Shown here piece after piece: positions 30,433 through 41,825 of a stretch of 64,000 nt of DNA (positions are counted from its first letter, which is position 1; each line of letters begins with the position of its first letter). Location of the stretch: the NCBI RefSeq assembly GCF_001050115.1, contig NZ_CP012024.1, positions 2,460,001-2,524,000 of the forward strand. The letters are read 5' to 3'. The notes below the pieces were generated by a model. The model did no database searches. It saw only the letters and a list, made by a program, of their open reading frames with translations, and was not told the origin of the DNA. The DNA comes from Bacillus smithii (GTDB lineage: Bacteria; Bacillota; Bacilli; Bacillales; DSM-4216). The position numbers and the translations under genes were made by a program.

Positions 30433-31704
30433 TTATTCCATATTCGCAATTAATTGTGACCCAAATTCGGATGTTTTGACTTCTTTAGCCCCTTCCATCA
30501 AGCGCGCAAAATCATATGTGACCACTTTGGAAGCAATGGTCTTTTCCATCGATTTGACAATTAAGTTGGCCGCTTCATTCCAACCTAAATGTTCAAGCAT
30601 TAATACGCCGGACAAAATAACGGATGATGGATTCACCTTGTCCAAATTAGCATATTTTGGAGCCGTACCATGTGTTGCTTCAAAAATAGCATGTCCAGTT
30701 TCATAGTTAATATTAGCCCCTGGAGCAATACCGATTCCGCCTACTTGAGCAGCAAGAGCATCAGAAATGTAGTCTCCATTTAAATTCATAGTGGCCACTA
30801 CATCAAATTCACGCGGACGTGTTAAAATTTGTTGCAAGAAAATATCCGCAATCGCATCTTTTACAATAATTTTTCCGGCTGCTTCTGCCTCTTGTTGAGC
30901 TTTATTGGCAGCTTCTGTTCCTTGTTCTTCTTTGATGCGGTCATATTGAGCCCACGTGAATACTTTATCGCCGAATTCTTCTTCCGCCAATTCGTATCCC
31001 CAATTTTTGAAGGCACCTTCTGTAAACTTCATAATATTTCCTTTATGTACTAATGTAACAGATTTTCTGCCTTCTTTAATTGCATAGTTAATAGCCGCTC
31101 TTATAAGACGCTTAGATCCTTCTTCCGAAACCGGTTTAATGCCGATTCCAGAAGTTTCTGGGAAGCGGATTTTTTTGACGCCCATTTCATTTTGAAGAAA
31201 ATCAATGACTTTTTTCACTTCAGGAGTGCCTTTTTGATATTCAATTCCAGCGTAAATATCTTCCGTATTTTCACGGAAAATGACCATATCGGTATCTTGC
31301 GGGCGTTTTACCGGTGAAGGTACTCCTTCAAAATAACGTACTGGACGCAGGCACACAAAAAGATCGAGTTCTTGTCGTAAAGCAACATTTAAAGAACGAA
31401 TTCCACCGCCTACCGGAGTTGTTAAAGGCCCTTTAATCGCAATGAGATATTCTCGGATGACATCCAATGTTTCTTGCGGAAGCCATTCACCTGTTTTATT
31501 GAAAGCTTTTTCGCCGGCATATACTTCTTTCCAAACGATTTTTCTTTCGCCTTTATAAGCTTTTTCCACCGCCGCATCTAAAACGCGTGAAGCTGCTCTC
31601 CAAATATCAGGGCCTGTTCCGTCCCCTTCAATAAATGGAATAATCGGATTATTAGGTACTTTTAAAACTCCGTTCTGTACTGTGATTTTTTCCCCTTGTG
31701 ACAT
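30433..31704 (-). CDS. icd: Isocitrate dehydrogenase (NADP)
   Basis: Converts isocitrate to 2-oxoglutarate in the TCA cycle. The product is 423 residues. Substrate-binding residues are in [14 protein letters not shown] (Ser, Asn, Arg), [12 protein letters not shown] and [15 protein letters not shown] (Lys). The metal aspartates lie in [24 protein letters not shown] near the C-terminus with the following segment marks the NADP site. GGAGGTATAAGAGC precedes ATG 31704. It is the second gene of citZ-icd-mdh. Confidence 0.98.
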   Translation of the reverse strand: MSQGEKITVQNGVLKVPNNPIIPFIEGDGTGPDIWRAASRVLDAAVEKAYKGERKIVWKEVYAGEKAFNKTGEWLPQETLDVIREYLIAIKGPLTTPVGGGIRSLNVALRQELDLFVCLRPVRYFEGVPSPVKRPQDTDMVIFRENTEDIYAGIEYQKGTPEVKKVIDFLQNEMGVKKIRFPETSGIGIKPVSEEGSKRLIRAAINYAIKEGRKSVTLVHKGNIMKFTEGAFKNWGYELAEEEFGDKVFTWAQYDRIKEEQGTEAANKAQQEAEAAGKIIVKDAIADIFLQQILTRPREFDVVATMNLNGDYISDALAAQVGGIGIAPGANINYETGHAIFEATHGTAPKYANLDKVNPSSVILSGVLMLEHLGWNEAANLIVKSMEKTIASKVVTYDFARLMEGAKEVKTSEFGSQLIANME

Positions 31705-31729
31705 GCTCTTATACCTCCAATTTCAGAAT

Positions 31730-31762
31730 CAAAGGTTAGAAGCCATCTGCATCTAACCTTTG
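31730..31762 (-). other. Hairpin in the icd leader
   Basis: An 11-bp perfect inverted repeat CAAAGGTTAGA / TCTAACCTTTG, 25-58 bases before the icd start. It has no T run after it on the minus strand, so it is unlikely to be a terminator. It may affect mRNA processing or translation. Confidence 0.5.
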
Positions 31763-31832
31763 TGCAACTATTCTTATTACACCAATAATTCGCGCATTTG
31801 TAAACAATAGATTCACGAACTTGCTTTCCCCA

Positions 31833-31847
31833 AGCAAGCGCTACCAA
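31833..31847 (-). promoter_or_regulatory. cre-like site between citZ and icd
   Basis: TTGGTAGCGCTTGCT on the minus strand matches the CcpA consensus WTGNAANCGNWNNCW at 14 of 15 positions. A 7-bp hairpin (CTTGCTT / AAGCAAG) overlaps it. Confidence 0.4.
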
Positions 31848-31886
31848 TCGTTCAACGAACGACGTTAAACCACTTATAGCCTGTTA

Positions 31887-33002
31887 TCAACGATCTTCCA
31901 GCGGAACATACACTTGTTTGGAAGGACCGATGTATTCAGCCCGCGGACGAATTAAACGGTTGTTGTCATACTGTTCTAATATATGGGCAATCCATCCTGA
32001 AACACGGCTGACGGCAAAGATTGGCGTGAAAAGATCATGATCAATTCCCAAGCTGTGGTAAACAGATGCAGAATAGAAATCGACATTCGGCGGCAAACCT
32101 TTTTCAGACGTCACAATTTCTTCAATTCGAGTAGAGATTTCAAACCACTTTGGTTCTCCTCTGAGAGCTGTTAATTTTCGGGACATTTCTTTTAAATGTT
32201 TTGCACGAGGGTCGCCTTTGCGGTATACTCTGTGACCAAATCCCATTATCTTTTCTTTGTTGGCCAGTTTTTTCCGAATATATGGTTCCACGTTTTCAAC
32301 GGAATCGATTTCCGTCAACATTTTCATTACTTGCTCGTTTGCACCGCCATGAAGAGGTCCTTTTAAAGCACCGATCGCTGAGGTAATACCAGAATAAATA
32401 TCTGACAAGGTGGCTACACATACACGCGCAGTAAAAGTAGAAGCATTCAATTCATGGTCGGCATGTAAAATCAATGCTTTATTAAATGCTTCTTCTTCAA
32501 TACTTTCCGGTTCTTTTCCGTTCAGCATGTAAAGAAAATTCGCTGCAAAGCTTAAATTTTTGTTTGGCGGAATTGGTTCAAGCCCTTTACGAATGCGGGC
32601 AAATGTTGTGACCAATGCAGGCATTTTTGCTTGCAGACGGATTGCTTTTCGATAATTCGCTTCCTCGCTCATATCGTCAGCTTCTTCGTCATACAATCCT
32701 AAAAAAGATACTGCAGTGCGAAGCGCGGCCATGGGATGGACTTTATCAATTGGATACATTTTAAAATGGTCAATAATTTCTGGAGGAATTTCATAGTTTT
32801 CAGAAAGCTGATTTTTTAATTCGTGTAATTCCGTTTTTGTCGGCAAACGGCGATGCCACAGCAGATATATCACTTCTTCAAACGAAGCATTTTCCGCTAA
32901 GTCATCAATGTTATAACCCACATATGTAAGGGTATCATCAATAATAGAACTTACAGAAGTAGAAGCGGCAACTACTCCTTCCAGACCACGAGTTGCAGTC
33001 AT
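31887..33002 (-). CDS. citZ: Citrate synthase II
   Basis: The first TCA-cycle enzyme, joining acetyl-CoA and oxaloacetate, 371 residues. The catalytic residues appear in LHGGANEQ (His), MGFGHRVYRKGDPRA (His, Arg) and NVDFYSASVY (Asp). I chose ATG 33002, which has GGAG eight bases upstream and gives MTATRGLEGVV, as in B. subtilis CitZ. The ATG at 33008 is only three bases from that site. It heads citZ-icd-mdh, from a clear sigma-A promoter with a downstream cre-like site. Confidence 0.97.
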   Translation of the reverse strand: MTATRGLEGVVAASTSVSSIIDDTLTYVGYNIDDLAENASFEEVIYLLWHRRLPTKTELHELKNQLSENYEIPPEIIDHFKMYPIDKVHPMAALRTAVSFLGLYDEEADDMSEEANYRKAIRLQAKMPALVTTFARIRKGLEPIPPNKNLSFAANFLYMLNGKEPESIEEEAFNKALILHADHELNASTFTARVCVATLSDIYSGITSAIGALKGPLHGGANEQVMKMLTEIDSVENVEPYIRKKLANKEKIMGFGHRVYRKGDPRAKHLKEMSRKLTALRGEPKWFEISTRIEEIVTSEKGLPPNVDFYSASVYHSLGIDHDLFTPIFAVSRVSGWIAHILEQYDNNRLIRPRAEYIGPSKQVYVPLEDR

Positions 33003-33132
33003 ACCCATCTCTCCTTTGTCTTAAATTTCCCCATTACCCACTTTTTTTGCAAATAATGAATAAATAGTAAAAAAATTTTCTTATGCGCTCGCTTATTTGC
33101 GGACAAATTCCTTTATATTCAATCCATACTAA

Positions 33133-33147
33133 AGGATGCGCTTACAC
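33133..33147 (-). promoter_or_regulatory. cre (CcpA) site in the citZ leader
   Basis: GTGTAAGCGCATCCT matches WTGNAANCGNWNNCW at 14 of 15 positions. It starts about 5 bases downstream of the -10 box, where CcpA would block early transcription. Confidence 0.6.
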
Positions 33148-33152
33148 GTCTT

Positions 33153-33181
33153 ATTATAACTAATTATCTGACTTTTGTGAA
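33153..33181 (-). promoter_or_regulatory. Sigma-A promoter of citZ-icd-mdh
   Basis: TTCACA (33176-33181), a 17-base spacer and consensus TATAAT (33153-33158). An ATAA/TTAT-rich spacer (GATAATTAGTTAT) could hold CcpC half-sites, but the spacing does not fit the usual N7 rule. Confidence 0.75.
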
Positions 33182-33259
33182 CCAAAAGCGCTTAAAATTA
33201 AAAAAATTATTTTTTTAGAAAAATGACTTTCTTTATTGAAAATAGTCGGATATTTTTTT

Positions 33260-33724
33260 CTAGTGAAAAAAACTAAAGATTCTCATTGCTGTATAAGCTA
33301 TTCCTGCCCCAATAAGAGGACCGACAGCCACTCCTTTAAAGAGGGCAATCGCCAAAACCGTCCCCAACACAAGTGACGTCGTGATATGAGGAGATTCGGC
33401 CAGTAAAGATACCCCATGCTTTCCTAAAATGGCAACGATAATACCGGAAATTAACGCAATCCATGCATAAGGAGATTTTAAGGATTCCGTTAAATCTTTG
33501 AAACCGATCTCGCCTGTTGCAATAGGCACCAGGACAGCCACTGTAATGATGGTCACTCCCCAATTGATTCCTTTTGAGTGGATCAATGAAAAAATTTTAT
33601 CATCCGTACCGATGACTTTTAAAACTAATAATACAGCTATCGCCACCATTAAAGATTGGTTTTTGGAAATAAAACCGATCGCTAATAGCAGCAGTAAAAA
33701 TAAAAAAGGTTGTTGTGACATCAT
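33260..33724 (-). CDS. DUF441 membrane protein (YtwI)
   Basis: A 154-residue membrane protein of the UPF0756/DUF441 family, orthologous by position to B. subtilis YtwI; no known function. Four or five hydrophobic segments are seen: LFLLLLLAIGFIS, MVAIAVLLVLKVIG, VTIITVAVLVPIATG, WIALISGIIVAILG and VLGTVLAIALFKGVAVG. ATG 33724 and ATG 33721 are equally possible starts after AAAGGA. It is divergent from ytvI. Confidence 0.85.
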   Translation of the reverse strand: MMSQQPFLFLLLLLAIGFISKNQSLMVAIAVLLVLKVIGTDDKIFSLIHSKGINWGVTIITVAVLVPIATGEIGFKDLTESLKSPYAWIALISGIIVAILGKHGVSLLAESPHITTSLVLGTVLAIALFKGVAVGPLIGAGIAYTAMRIFSFFH

Positions 33725-33971
33725 GATGCATTCCTTTCTTTAAGATTTAATTCAGGAAAAGAATCATTTTCCATGTCCATATGGAATGAATGGTATTCTG
33801 CCATCCTCTCTTTGATTAAAAAATCGACTGTTATTCATCCGAATCATGCAAAGGGGCCTTTATGGATTCTAACACGCTATAAAAAAAGATAACACTTTTA
33901 TTCTCACGGGGTAACTGCTACAATACAAATAGATTGCAAGATCTTATTTGGTATAAGGAGAGAAAAGTCGA

Positions 33972-35105
33972 TTGAATCCTGAAAAGCTATATCGTGTTTT
34001 GCGCTTTTTTATTGTGGTTGGAGCTGTTTTGCTGTTGTTGTACGCGCTCTTTGTCGTGTCAAAAGTAACTTATCCGTTCATTATTGCGCTGGCGATCGCT
34101 TTTTTGATTAACCCACTCGTGAATGTCCTCGAAAAGCGCCTGAAGTTTCCGAGACCCGTTGCGGTAATTGCCTCAATCCTTATTATTTTTGCTATTTTTA
34201 TCGGCATCATTTCCTTGCTGATAACAGAAATTGTAGCGGGCGCGAATTATTTGGCAAACGTAGTCCCGGGACATGTGGAAACGATTGTCAAGTACACGGA
34301 AAATTTTATTGCCGGCCAAATCATCCCGTTATATGATCAAGCTTCAAAACTGTTCAAAAATTTGGGCGCCAACCAACAAGAAACCATTTTGAACAATATT
34401 CAAAATGTCGGCCAAAAAATTGCTACAAGTGCCGGAGAGTTTTTAAAAAATTTCTTCTTAAAGCTTCCTGATCTAATTTCTTGGATTCCTAATGCAGCTA
34501 CTGTTCTAATCTTTTCATTGCTAGCCACTTTTTTTATCAGCAAAGATTGGGACAGACTAAAAGATCGATTTGAAAAATATATGCCCAAAAAGGCACGTTC
34601 AAGCAGCGAGCGGGTATTTGTGGACCTCAAAAAAGCACTTTTTGGTTTTGTCCGTGCCCAACTCACACTCATTTCGATGACGGCCGTGATCGTGTTAATT
34701 GGATTGCTTATTTTGAGGGTTAAATACGCCATCACGATTGCATTAGTCACAGGACTCGTGGATCTTATGCCATACCTTGGAACGGGAGTCGTTTTTGTCC
34801 CGTGGATTATTTACGAATTTATTTCCGGGGAAGTTTCGCTCGGAATCGGTCTTTCGGTTCTTTATATAATCGTCATTGCGCAGCGACAATTCATGGAACC
34901 AAAAGTTCTTTCTTCCAGCATTGGCTTGGATCCTTTAGCCACATTGATCGCCTTATTTGTCGGCTTCAAAGTCGTCGGATTTCTTGGCCTCATATTAGGG
35001 CCGGTCGTTCTTGTCATCATCAAGACCCTCCACCAAGCCAATGTATTTCAAGATTTATGGAACTATATCATCAAAGGAAGCTCCACAGACAAAAATGTCA
35101 GCTGA
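33972..35105 (+). CDS. ytvI: Sporulation integral membrane protein YtvI (AI-2E family)
   Basis: A 377-residue polytopic protein of the AI-2E transporter-like family. Hydrophobic segments occur at about 10-30, 30-45, 60-85, 165-185, 225-275, 275-300 and 310-345, with a long soluble stretch around 95-155. B. subtilis YtvI is needed for normal sporulation; the substrate is unknown. The start is TTG at 33972, nine bases after AAGGAGAG. Its stop codon sits in the loop of its terminator. Confidence 0.88.
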   Translation: MNPEKLYRVLRFFIVVGAVLLLLYALFVVSKVTYPFIIALAIAFLINPLVNVLEKRLKFPRPVAVIASILIIFAIFIGIISLLITEIVAGANYLANVVPGHVETIVKYTENFIAGQIIPLYDQASKLFKNLGANQQETILNNIQNVGQKIATSAGEFLKNFFLKLPDLISWIPNAATVLIFSLLATFFISKDWDRLKDRFEKYMPKKARSSSERVFVDLKKALFGFVRAQLTLISMTAVIVLIGLLILRVKYAITIALVTGLVDLMPYLGTGVVFVPWIIYEFISGEVSLGIGLSVLYIIVIAQRQFMEPKVLSSSIGLDPLATLIALFVGFKVVGFLGLILGPVVLVIIKTLHQANVFQDLWNYIIKGSSTDKNVS

Positions 35106-35123
35106 TAAAGCTGACATTTTTTT
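35092..35123 (+). terminator. Terminator of ytvI, with the stop codon in the loop
   Basis: An 11-bp perfect stem AAAATGTCAGC / GCTGACATTTT followed by TTTT. The TGA stop of ytvI (35103-35105) falls in the 7-base loop. No gene is seen from here to the intron (35124-35330). Confidence 0.85.
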
Positions 35124-35330
35124 ATGATAGGACGGATCGTTCCATCTTTCTTCTATTCACAAAAGACGATTCTTAACATTTTCCCGCTAAAAACGAAATG
35201 AAAACTTGAACGTAATTCACCAAGAGCGAAGCGTCACCAGATAAACGAAAAATTCATTGGTTTTTTTAAAGACTCCAATCGAAAAAATTTCTGCATCACG
35301 TTGATCTTTGACTTTAACCCATGACCATAT

Positions 35331-35971
35331 AATCGAGTAGGAGGGAGCGATTAACTCCCGTCCTCTCACACCACCGTACGTACGGTTCCGTATACGGCGG
35401 TTCAATTAAGATAATTGACGCAAGTCTTTATAACTTCCGTGAATAGCTGTTCTCTTTATGCCAGTGGTCACTCCACCCTCCAAGAGGTCTCCCACGGGAT
35501 TCACCGCTTCCTCCCTCAAGTGAGGTACTACGTTTTCTGTGTTCATCATGACTCACTGAATACCAAGGGCTATTCTCTCTTAATTGTTCGGTCCTTCTTA
35601 GTTGTTCTAGACCAACTAATACTATGACCTCTGCTGACTTCTGACGGTTCAGCTACTTATCACTAAGTAGGTTATGAAGAGTACTTCACATATCCGCCAG
35701 ACCTCCCCGGGTAAGTACATGCACTTTCACACCATCTATCCGCCTCATTTACTCGATATGACCTTCGACAGAAAGAGCTTTGTTTTGTTATGCAAACTCA
35801 CTCAATCATACCTAGCCTTATATGAGGTTCGTGTTCCTCGGACCGGTGTTTTGCCTCCAGCTTCCTTCAGATTCCGCGTCACCACGGACACCCTTGCTCT
35901 TGGCTAACCTCTACTTCTGTCTTCGGGGTTCGGGACTTACACCCTATAGTTCATGTACATGCCGGGCGCAC
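35331..35971 (-). mobile_element. ORF-less group IIC intron, copy A
   Basis: Read on the minus strand, it begins GTGCGCCCGGCATG and continues with CTATAGGGTG and AGTCCCGAACC, the conserved 5' end of group II introns. Near the 3' end is a 34-nt domain V (35370-35403) with the ACCGCCGTA / TACGGTGGT helix and a CGC triad, as in class C introns. A short domain VI (GGGAG...CTCCC) follows. Total length is about 641 nt, with no reverse transcriptase frame. The 5' exon ends TTAT, 8 nt past the pyk terminator stem. It appears identical to copy B at a constant offset of 17528. The 3' boundary is uncertain by 1-2 nt. Confidence 0.88.
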
Positions 35972-35979
35972 ATAAGAAG

Positions 35980-36007
35980 AGAAGAAGCTGGGAACCCAGC
36001 TTCTTCT
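35980..36007 (-). terminator. Terminator of pfkA-pyk, target site of intron A
   Basis: A 13-bp perfect stem AGAAGAAGCTGGG / CCCAGCTTCTTCT. The T-rich tail CTTCTTAT on the minus strand is cut short by the intron's first base at 35971. Confidence 0.85.
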
Positions 36008-36013
36008 TATTCG

Positions 36014-37774
36014 TTAAAGCACGCTGGCACGTCCGTTATAAACCACACCGCAGGCGGCATCGACGGTGACTTCCTGTCCTTCTTTTAAATTTTTCATGGC
36101 ATCTTCTACTCCCACTATAACAGGAATCCCTAAATTCAATCCTACAACAGCCCCGTGGCTGGTTATTCCGCCTTCTTCCGTTATAAGTGCCGCACATTTT
36201 TCAATAGCTGGAACCATGTCTTTATCCGTTCCTATTGTGACTAAAATGGAATTCTCTTGCACTTTTTCTAATGCTTCTTTTGCATTTTTGGCGATGACTA
36301 CTTTCCCTACAGCTGATTTTCTTCCAATTCCTTGCCCTTTTACAAGGATATCTCCCACAACGTGGATTTTCATTAAATTGGTCGTACCGGATTCACCTAC
36401 AGGAACCCCAGCCGTAATCACAACCAAGTCTCCTTGTTTGATCATGCCGGAATCTAATCCTGCAAGAACGGCCAACTCCAACATTTCATCAGTGGATTCA
36501 GCTGCTTTACTTTTTTGCGGATAAACTCCCCACACAAGGGCAAGACTGCGGCAAACTTGCTCACTAGAAGTAACCGCAATAATCGGCGCTTTCGTTCTGT
36601 AGCGTGAAATCATTTTGGCTGTATGGCCGCTTACGGTTGGTGCGATAATCGCATGAACATCTAAATTAAGAGCCGTATAGGCAACGGACTGTCCAATGGC
36701 ATTGGTCATATTATGTCCTGTGTTCTTGCTTCTTTCGGTCAAGATGGCAGGATAGTTCAGAGCTTTTTCCGCTCGTGAAGCAATCCGGTGCATCGTTTGT
36801 ACGGCCTCAAGCGGATACGCTCCCGCTGCGGTTTCTCCTGACAACATGATCGCATCGGTACCATCAAAGATGGCATTGGCCACGTCACTAGCTTCCGCAC
36901 GGGTAGGACGCGGATTTCTTTGCATGGAATCCAGCATCTGTGTCGCAGTAATAACCGGTTTCCCCATCTCGTTGCATTTTTTGATCAGTTCTTTTTGGAC
37001 AAGCGGAACTTCTTCAGCTGGAATTTCCACTCCCAAATCGCCTCTTGCCACCATTAACCCATCGGATACTTCCAAGATTTCATCGATGTTTTCAACGCCC
37101 TCTTGGTTTTCGATTTTAGGAATGATTTGAATATGTGTCGCATTATGTTCCTCAAGAATTTGTCGGATTTCCAAGACATCGGACGCTCTTCTTACAAAGG
37201 AAGCAGCAATGAAATCAATCCCTTGCTGGATTCCAAAAATGATATCTTTTGCATCCTTTTCGGTAATACCAGGCAAATTAACCGAAACGCCAGGAACATT
37301 TACTCCTTTTTTATTCTTAAGAATACCGCTGTTTAATACTTTCGTATGAATTTCTCCATTTTCTTTGTCGATAGAAACAACTTCCAATCCTATCAAACCG
37401 TCATCCAGCAAGATTCTCGATCCTATTTCTACATCATCGATTAAGTTTGGATAATTAACCGAAAATTTTTCTGCCGTTCCAGTTACTTCTTTCATTGAAA
37501 CAATGACATTTGTGCCTTTTTTCAGTTCGACAGCACCGTTCTCCATATTATGCGTGCGAATTTCCGGTCCTTTTGTATCCAGCAAAATGCCTACCGTTTT
37601 GCCGGTTTGTTTAGCAGCCTCACGAATATTTCGAATCCGAACAGCATGTTCTTCATGATCTCCATGAGAGAAATTTAATCGAGCGACGTTCATTCCGGCT
37701 TCCATTAATTTTGCCAACATTTCTACGCTTTCGCTTGCTGGCCCAATCGTACATACAATTTTCGTTTTTCTCAC
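36014..37774 (-). CDS. pyk: Pyruvate kinase
   Basis: Makes pyruvate and ATP from phosphoenolpyruvate. The product is 586 residues, longer than most because bacilli carry an extra C-terminal PEP-utiliser-like domain (about 475-586, with [23 protein letters not shown] in part). Core motifs: [26 protein letters not shown] and [12 protein letters not shown]; the catalytic Lys is in [11 protein letters not shown]. It lies 24 bases after pfkA, so it is co-transcribed with it. Confidence 0.97.
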   Translation of the reverse strand: MRKTKIVCTIGPASESVEMLAKLMEAGMNVARLNFSHGDHEEHAVRIRNIREAAKQTGKTVGILLDTKGPEIRTHNMENGAVELKKGTNVIVSMKEVTGTAEKFSVNYPNLIDDVEIGSRILLDDGLIGLEVVSIDKENGEIHTKVLNSGILKNKKGVNVPGVSVNLPGITEKDAKDIIFGIQQGIDFIAASFVRRASDVLEIRQILEEHNATHIQIIPKIENQEGVENIDEILEVSDGLMVARGDLGVEIPAEEVPLVQKELIKKCNEMGKPVITATQMLDSMQRNPRPTRAEASDVANAIFDGTDAIMLSGETAAGAYPLEAVQTMHRIASRAEKALNYPAILTERSKNTGHNMTNAIGQSVAYTALNLDVHAIIAPTVSGHTAKMISRYRTKAPIIAVTSSEQVCRSLALVWGVYPQKSKAAESTDEMLELAVLAGLDSGMIKQGDLVVITAGVPVGESGTTNLMKIHVVGDILVKGQGIGRKSAVGKVVIAKNAKEALEKVQENSILVTIGTDKDMVPAIEKCAALITEEGGITSHGAVVGLNLGIPVIVGVEDAMKNLKEGQEVTVDAACGVVYNGRASVL

Positions 37775-37798
37775 GGTTTACCACCCCATATCCACAAA

Positions 37799-39228
<1,430 letters not shown>

Positions 39229-39255
39229 AACGCGCTCCGTTAAGAGAAGCGCGTT
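39229..39255 (-). terminator. Terminator after accA
   Basis: An 8-bp GC-rich stem AACGCGCT / AGCGCGTT followed by TTTTTTCAT on the minus strand. It overlaps the last bases of accA. Confidence 0.8.
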
Positions 39256-40234
39256 ATTTATGAGTTCCTATATATTCGTTTAAAACGGTGTATTCACCAA
39301 TAGCTCTATATTTTTCGTAGCGCTGATTCACCAATTCTTCCTCGCTCAACGAAATGAGCTGTTTTAAAGAACGTTTCAGCGTTTCGTCAATAAATTCGGC
39401 TTGTTTTTTAGGATCGCGATGCGCGCCGCCGCGCACTTCTTTAATCACATCATCAATAACTCCCAATTCTTTCAAATCTGGAGCCGTAATTTTCATCGTT
39501 TCGGCTGCCAATTTTGCTTTTGAAGCATCCTTCCATAAAAGAGCTGCTGCTCCTTCAGGCGAGATGACAGAATACGTAGAGTTCTCAAGCATAAATAAAT
39601 GATTGCCGATCCCTAAAGCTAGAGCACCCCCGCTTCCGCCTTCACCGATCACGATGCAGACAATCGGCACTCTTAATCCGGCCATTTCAAACAAATTTCT
39701 GGCTATCGCTTCGCTTTGTCCGCGTTCCTCTGCCGCTTTACCCGGATAAGCTCCTTTTGTATCAATAAAACAAATGATGGGACGGTGAAATTTTTCCGCT
39801 TGCTTCATAAGACGAAGAGCCTTTCGGTATCCTTCCGGATGAGGCATGCCAAAATTCCGACGGATGTTTTCTTTCGTATCTTTTCCGCGTTGGTGTCCAA
39901 TTACCGTAACCGGCAGACCGTAATATTTGGCCACTCCGCCGACAATGGCTTCATCCTCCCCAAAAAGGCGGTCTCCATGAAGCTCGATAAAATCTGTAAA
40001 TAAATGTTCAATATAATCAAGGGTAGTTGGCCGTTGCGGGTGTCTGGCCATTTGCACACGATCCCAAGGTTTTAAATTGTCATAAATATGCTTTTCCAAT
40101 TTTTCCAGCCGATTCTCCAACGTTTCAATTTCATCTGATAAATCCACATCCGATTTGGCCGTGAATTCTTTCAATTCCGCGATTTTCTCCCGTAGTTCAA
40201 TAATCGGCTTTTCAAATTCAAGACTGTTTACCAC
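39254..40234 (-). CDS. accA: Acetyl-CoA carboxylase carboxyltransferase alpha subunit
   Basis: With AccD, it transfers the carboxyl group from biotin to acetyl-CoA to form malonyl-CoA. The product is 326 residues with an N-terminal helical region and a crotonase-like core. [16 protein letters not shown] and the [14 protein letters not shown] segment form the acyl-CoA site. The start is GTG at 40234, overlapping the accD stop by 7 bases, which couples the two subunits. Confidence 0.97.
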   Translation of the reverse strand: MVNSLEFEKPIIELREKIAELKEFTAKSDVDLSDEIETLENRLEKLEKHIYDNLKPWDRVQMARHPQRPTTLDYIEHLFTDFIELHGDRLFGEDEAIVGGVAKYYGLPVTVIGHQRGKDTKENIRRNFGMPHPEGYRKALRLMKQAEKFHRPIICFIDTKGAYPGKAAEERGQSEAIARNLFEMAGLRVPIVCIVIGEGGSGGALALGIGNHLFMLENSTYSVISPEGAAALLWKDASKAKLAAETMKITAPDLKELGVIDDVIKEVRGGAHRDPKKQAEFIDETLKRSLKQLISLSEEELVNQRYEKYRAIGEYTVLNEYIGTHK

Positions 40235-41097
40235 GCCAGCTCACCCCTTGGCTGATGAATATCTAAAAGGACAGTTAATTTATCCTTCAGTTCATTTCTT
40301 GGAATGACGTCATCCAGTTGTCCATGTTTCAACAAAAACTCCGCTGTTTGAAAATCTTCCGGAAGCTCTTCCCGAATGGTTTGCTCGATGATTCGGCGCC
40401 CGGCAAATCCAATCAGCGCACCAGGTTCCGCAAAATTGTAATCTCCTAAGGAAGCGAAACTAGCAGAAACCCCTCCGGTCGTTGGGTGGGTCATCACGGA
40501 AATGAAAAGCCCACCGTTGTCACTGAATCGCTTCAAGGCAGCACTCGTCTTCGCCATTTGCATAAGAGATACTATACCTTCTTGCATTCGTGCACCGCCA
40601 GAAGCAGTGAAGATGATAAACGGAATCCCTAAACGATCGGCTTCTTCTACCGTTCTGACGATTTTTTCCCCGACAACGGATCCCATGCTTCCCATGCGAA
40701 ATTTAGCATCCATTACCGCAATGGCAGTCTTATATCCGTTTATTTCTCCAATACCCGTCACAACAGCCTCATTTAATTTTGATTTTTGGCGGTCTTTTTC
40801 AATTTTTTCCAGGTAATGAGGAAAGTTCAAAGGATTTTCTGTCATAAGTTCGGCATTGATTTCTGTAAAAGTTCCCTCATCTATCAACGACTCAATCCGT
40901 TCATAAGCAGACATTTGATGATGATATCCGCAATGAAGGCATATATGGAGATTTTTTTTCAACTCTTTCGTATACATAATTTTCTTGCACTGGGGGCATT
41001 TTGTCATAATTCCTTCCGGTACGTCATGCTTCGGTGCATCAGAAGGAACGGTGACATATTTTCGCTTCTTTGGCTTATTAAAGAAATCTTTAATCAA
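40228..41097 (-). CDS. accD: Acetyl-CoA carboxylase carboxyltransferase beta subunit
   Basis: A 289-residue partner of AccA. The N-terminal zinc ribbon has two C-x2-C pairs (CPQCKK and CLHCGY, about residues 30-55), followed by the crotonase-like core with [11 protein letters not shown] and [19 protein letters not shown] chose TTG 41097: GGGAGG lies eight bases upstream and the protein begins [14 protein letters not shown]. The open frame extends 44 residues further without support. It follows the GntR regulator by 83 bases with no terminator. Confidence 0.96.
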   Translation of the reverse strand: MIKDFFNKPKKRKYVTVPSDAPKHDVPEGIMTKCPQCKKIMYTKELKKNLHICLHCGYHHQMSAYERIESLIDEGTFTEINAELMTENPLNFPHYLEKIEKDRQKSKLNEAVVTGIGEINGYKTAIAVMDAKFRMGSMGSVVGEKIVRTVEEADRLGIPFIIFTASGGARMQEGIVSLMQMAKTSAALKRFSDNGGLFISVMTHPTTGGVSASFASLGDYNFAEPGALIGFAGRRIIEQTIREELPEDFQTAEFLLKHGQLDDVIPRNELKDKLTVLLDIHQPRGELAW

Positions 41098-41180
41098 GGT
41101 GAATCCTCCCTTGTTAGGCTTCGCTTCTAAAGATTGTCTCCACTTTACACAAATTTTTTTAAAAAATACGCAAAAGTTTG

Positions 41181-41825
41181 TCACCTTCCATTCGACAACT
41201 TTTGAATTTCCTGATAAACACGATAGCAAGCAAAGAAATCTTGTTTTTCCATTGCTTCTAAAAGCTTTAAATAATAGGGTTTGTATTTTTCAATTGTCCA
41301 ATGTTGATTTTGAATGGAAGTTGCATAGTCTGAGACAATCAGCCAAATCTTTTTTAATAAATGATTTTCTCCTAAATCCAAAATAAAAGAAAAAAAGTCA
41401 TATTCCGACCATTCTTCCTTTTCAAGACTTTCCCGAGCCTTTTTTATCTTTTCATGGAGAGATCGATGTTGAAGAGCCAATGACAGCCCTCCGACTTCCA
41501 TGATTTCTTTTGCTTTCACGACATCGTCTTGTATCTTTGGATCTTGCAATATAAACATGCCAAGAAGTTCAACAAGACGATGGTCATGGAAATGACGCAA
41601 AAAAGTTCCCTCTCCCCTTCTTGTTTCAATCAATCCCAGAAGTTCGAGGGCTCTCAGCGCTTCCCGGACGGAGGAACGCCCAACGTCCAGGTGTTCCGAC
41701 AATTCCCGTTCAGATGGAATTTTGTCTCCGGGAAGCAGCCCATCTTTTTCAATCATCTTTCTAATTTCTTGTACGATTTCCACAAACTTGGATTTTGGAA
41801 GAGCGTCTTTCACAGCTCGTTTCAC
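41181..41825 (-). CDS. GntR/FadR-family transcriptional regulator
   Basis: A 214-residue regulator. The N-terminal winged helix (about 10-75) carries [20 protein letters not shown] and [23 protein letters not shown] (continuous, split here), the GntR signature. The C-terminal half is a helical effector-binding domain of the FCD type, but its metal-binding residues are not clearly conserved. The start is GTG at 41825, overlapping the malic enzyme stop (TGA inside GTGA). In this operon it probably senses a metabolite linking pyruvate, malate and fatty-acid synthesis. A perfect TNGTNNNACNA operator lies at the operon promoter, so autoregulation is likely. Confidence 0.88.
   Translation of the reverse strand: MKRAVKDALPKSKFVEIVQEIRKMIEKDGLLPGDKIPSERELSEHLDVGRSSVREALRALELLGLIETRRGEGTFLRHFHDHRLVELLGMFILQDPKIQDDVVKAKEIMEVGGLSLALQHRSLHEKIKKARESLEKEEWSEYDFFSFILDLGENHLLKKIWLIVSDYATSIQNQHWTIEKYKPYYLKLLEAMEKQDFFACYRVYQEIQKLSNGR

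Noticed and set aside
35415-36088. Open frames of 70, 77 and 88 codons across the first intron copy (plus strand), repeated at 52943-53556
   Set aside because: They run antisense to the group II intron RNA and are preserved only because the two intron copies are identical. They have no coding features.
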